Source of the DNA: Desulfobacteraceae bacterium
GTDB lineage: Bacteria; Desulfobacterota; Desulfobacteria; Desulfobacterales; SG8-13
DNA: 5,848 nucleotides
Direction of reading: 5' to 3'
Assembly: GCA_029287875.1 (NCBI GenBank)
Contig: JARFQH010000035.1
Span: 1-5,848, forward strand
Below are positions 5,684 through 5,848 of the stretch, piece after piece. Positions within the stretch are counted from its first letter, which is position 1, and each line of letters starts with the position of its first letter. Position numbers and translations under genes: made by a program. Below the pieces are notes generated by a model, which was not told the origin of the DNA, did no database searches, and saw nothing but the letters and a program-made list of their open reading frames with translations.

Positions 5684-5848
5684 TCGATTTGAGCCGTTAG
5701 TTCTTTAATATTGAACGGTTTTTGAATAAACCCGTTACAGCCGCTTTTCATGATCTCCGAGGCTTCGCCGGAAAGGCTGTAACCACTTGACAAAAGGACC
5801 TTAACTTCCGAGTTGCATTGCTTGAGCCGGTCGTATACGTCCCGCCCT
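5662..5848 (-). CDS. Phosphoreceiver (CheY-like) domain, C-terminal end of a two-component protein
   Basis: The last 61 codons of a gene that begins outside the window; the stop is TAA at 5664-5662. Fragment residues 15-22 (KVLLSSGY) are strand beta-4 ending in the conserved switch Ser/Thr. GFIQKPFNIKEL (39-50) holds the invariant beta-5 lysine K43 and its cis-proline P44, followed by the final helix. The phosphorylated aspartate lies further upstream and is not visible. The wording LSSGYS, then GCNGFIQKPFN, is typical of receiver domains at the end of hybrid sensor histidine kinases, but a stand-alone response regulator is possible. It is separated from DUF2914 by 396 nt and a possible terminator, so it is probably an independent unit. 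Confidence 0.9.
   Translation of the reverse strand, partial: GRDVYDRLKQCNSEVKVLLSSGYSLSGEASEIMKSGCNGFIQKPFNIKELTAQIDQILQQR

Noticed and set aside
1..5848. CRISPR array, tRNA or rRNA gene, integrase or transposase gene
   Set aside because: No regularly spaced direct repeats, no tRNA cloverleaf or rRNA-like stretch, and no recombinase motifs were seen on either strand.

Overview
The window looks like a chromosomal stretch from a Desulfobacterota (deltaproteobacterial, sulfate-reducer-like) genome. This rests on the moderate GC content, the DUF2914 + J-domain pair, the small periplasmic c-type cytochrome and the phosphoreceiver end typical of multidomain sensors in that group. The taxonomic call is an inference from gene style, not a database match. 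Every gene I can support lies on the minus strand, so the biological order runs from high to low coordinates.

Layout in transcription order: (1) 5848-5662, the C-terminal end of a phosphoreceiver protein, running in from outside the window. (2) 5661-5266, a 396-base non-coding stretch holding a possible terminator, an unexplained plus-strand open frame, and a 158-bp palindromic MITE-like element (5287-5444). The end of that element abuts the ribosome binding site of the next gene. (3) 5265-4846, an exported DUF2914 protein, followed after 11 nt by a TTG-started protein with a C-terminal J domain (4834-3830). (4) After 129 nt, a HyuA-type hydantoinase/oxoprolinase-family ATPase (3700-2021). 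After 59 nt comes a class II-like histone-deacetylase-family amidohydrolase with an extra four-cysteine C-terminal module (1961-648), and 12 nt later a small exported c-type cytochrome (635-303). (5) After 205 nt containing several hairpins, the first 32 codons of a lipoprotein (97-1), which runs off the window.

The two metabolic enzymes both belong to families that act on amide-type bonds: ATP-dependent opening of cyclic amides for HyuA-like proteins, and zinc-dependent deacylation for the HDAC family. Their shared strand and close spacing suggest one pathway, but no partner HyuB subunit or substrate is visible. The cytochrome is probably translationally coupled to the deacetylase, because its Shine-Dalgarno overlaps the deacetylase stop codon. 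The DUF2914 and J-domain genes form a second tight pair. The most distinctive non-coding feature is the large palindrome upstream of DUF2914, whose end can pair either with its own other end or with the DUF2914 ribosome binding site.
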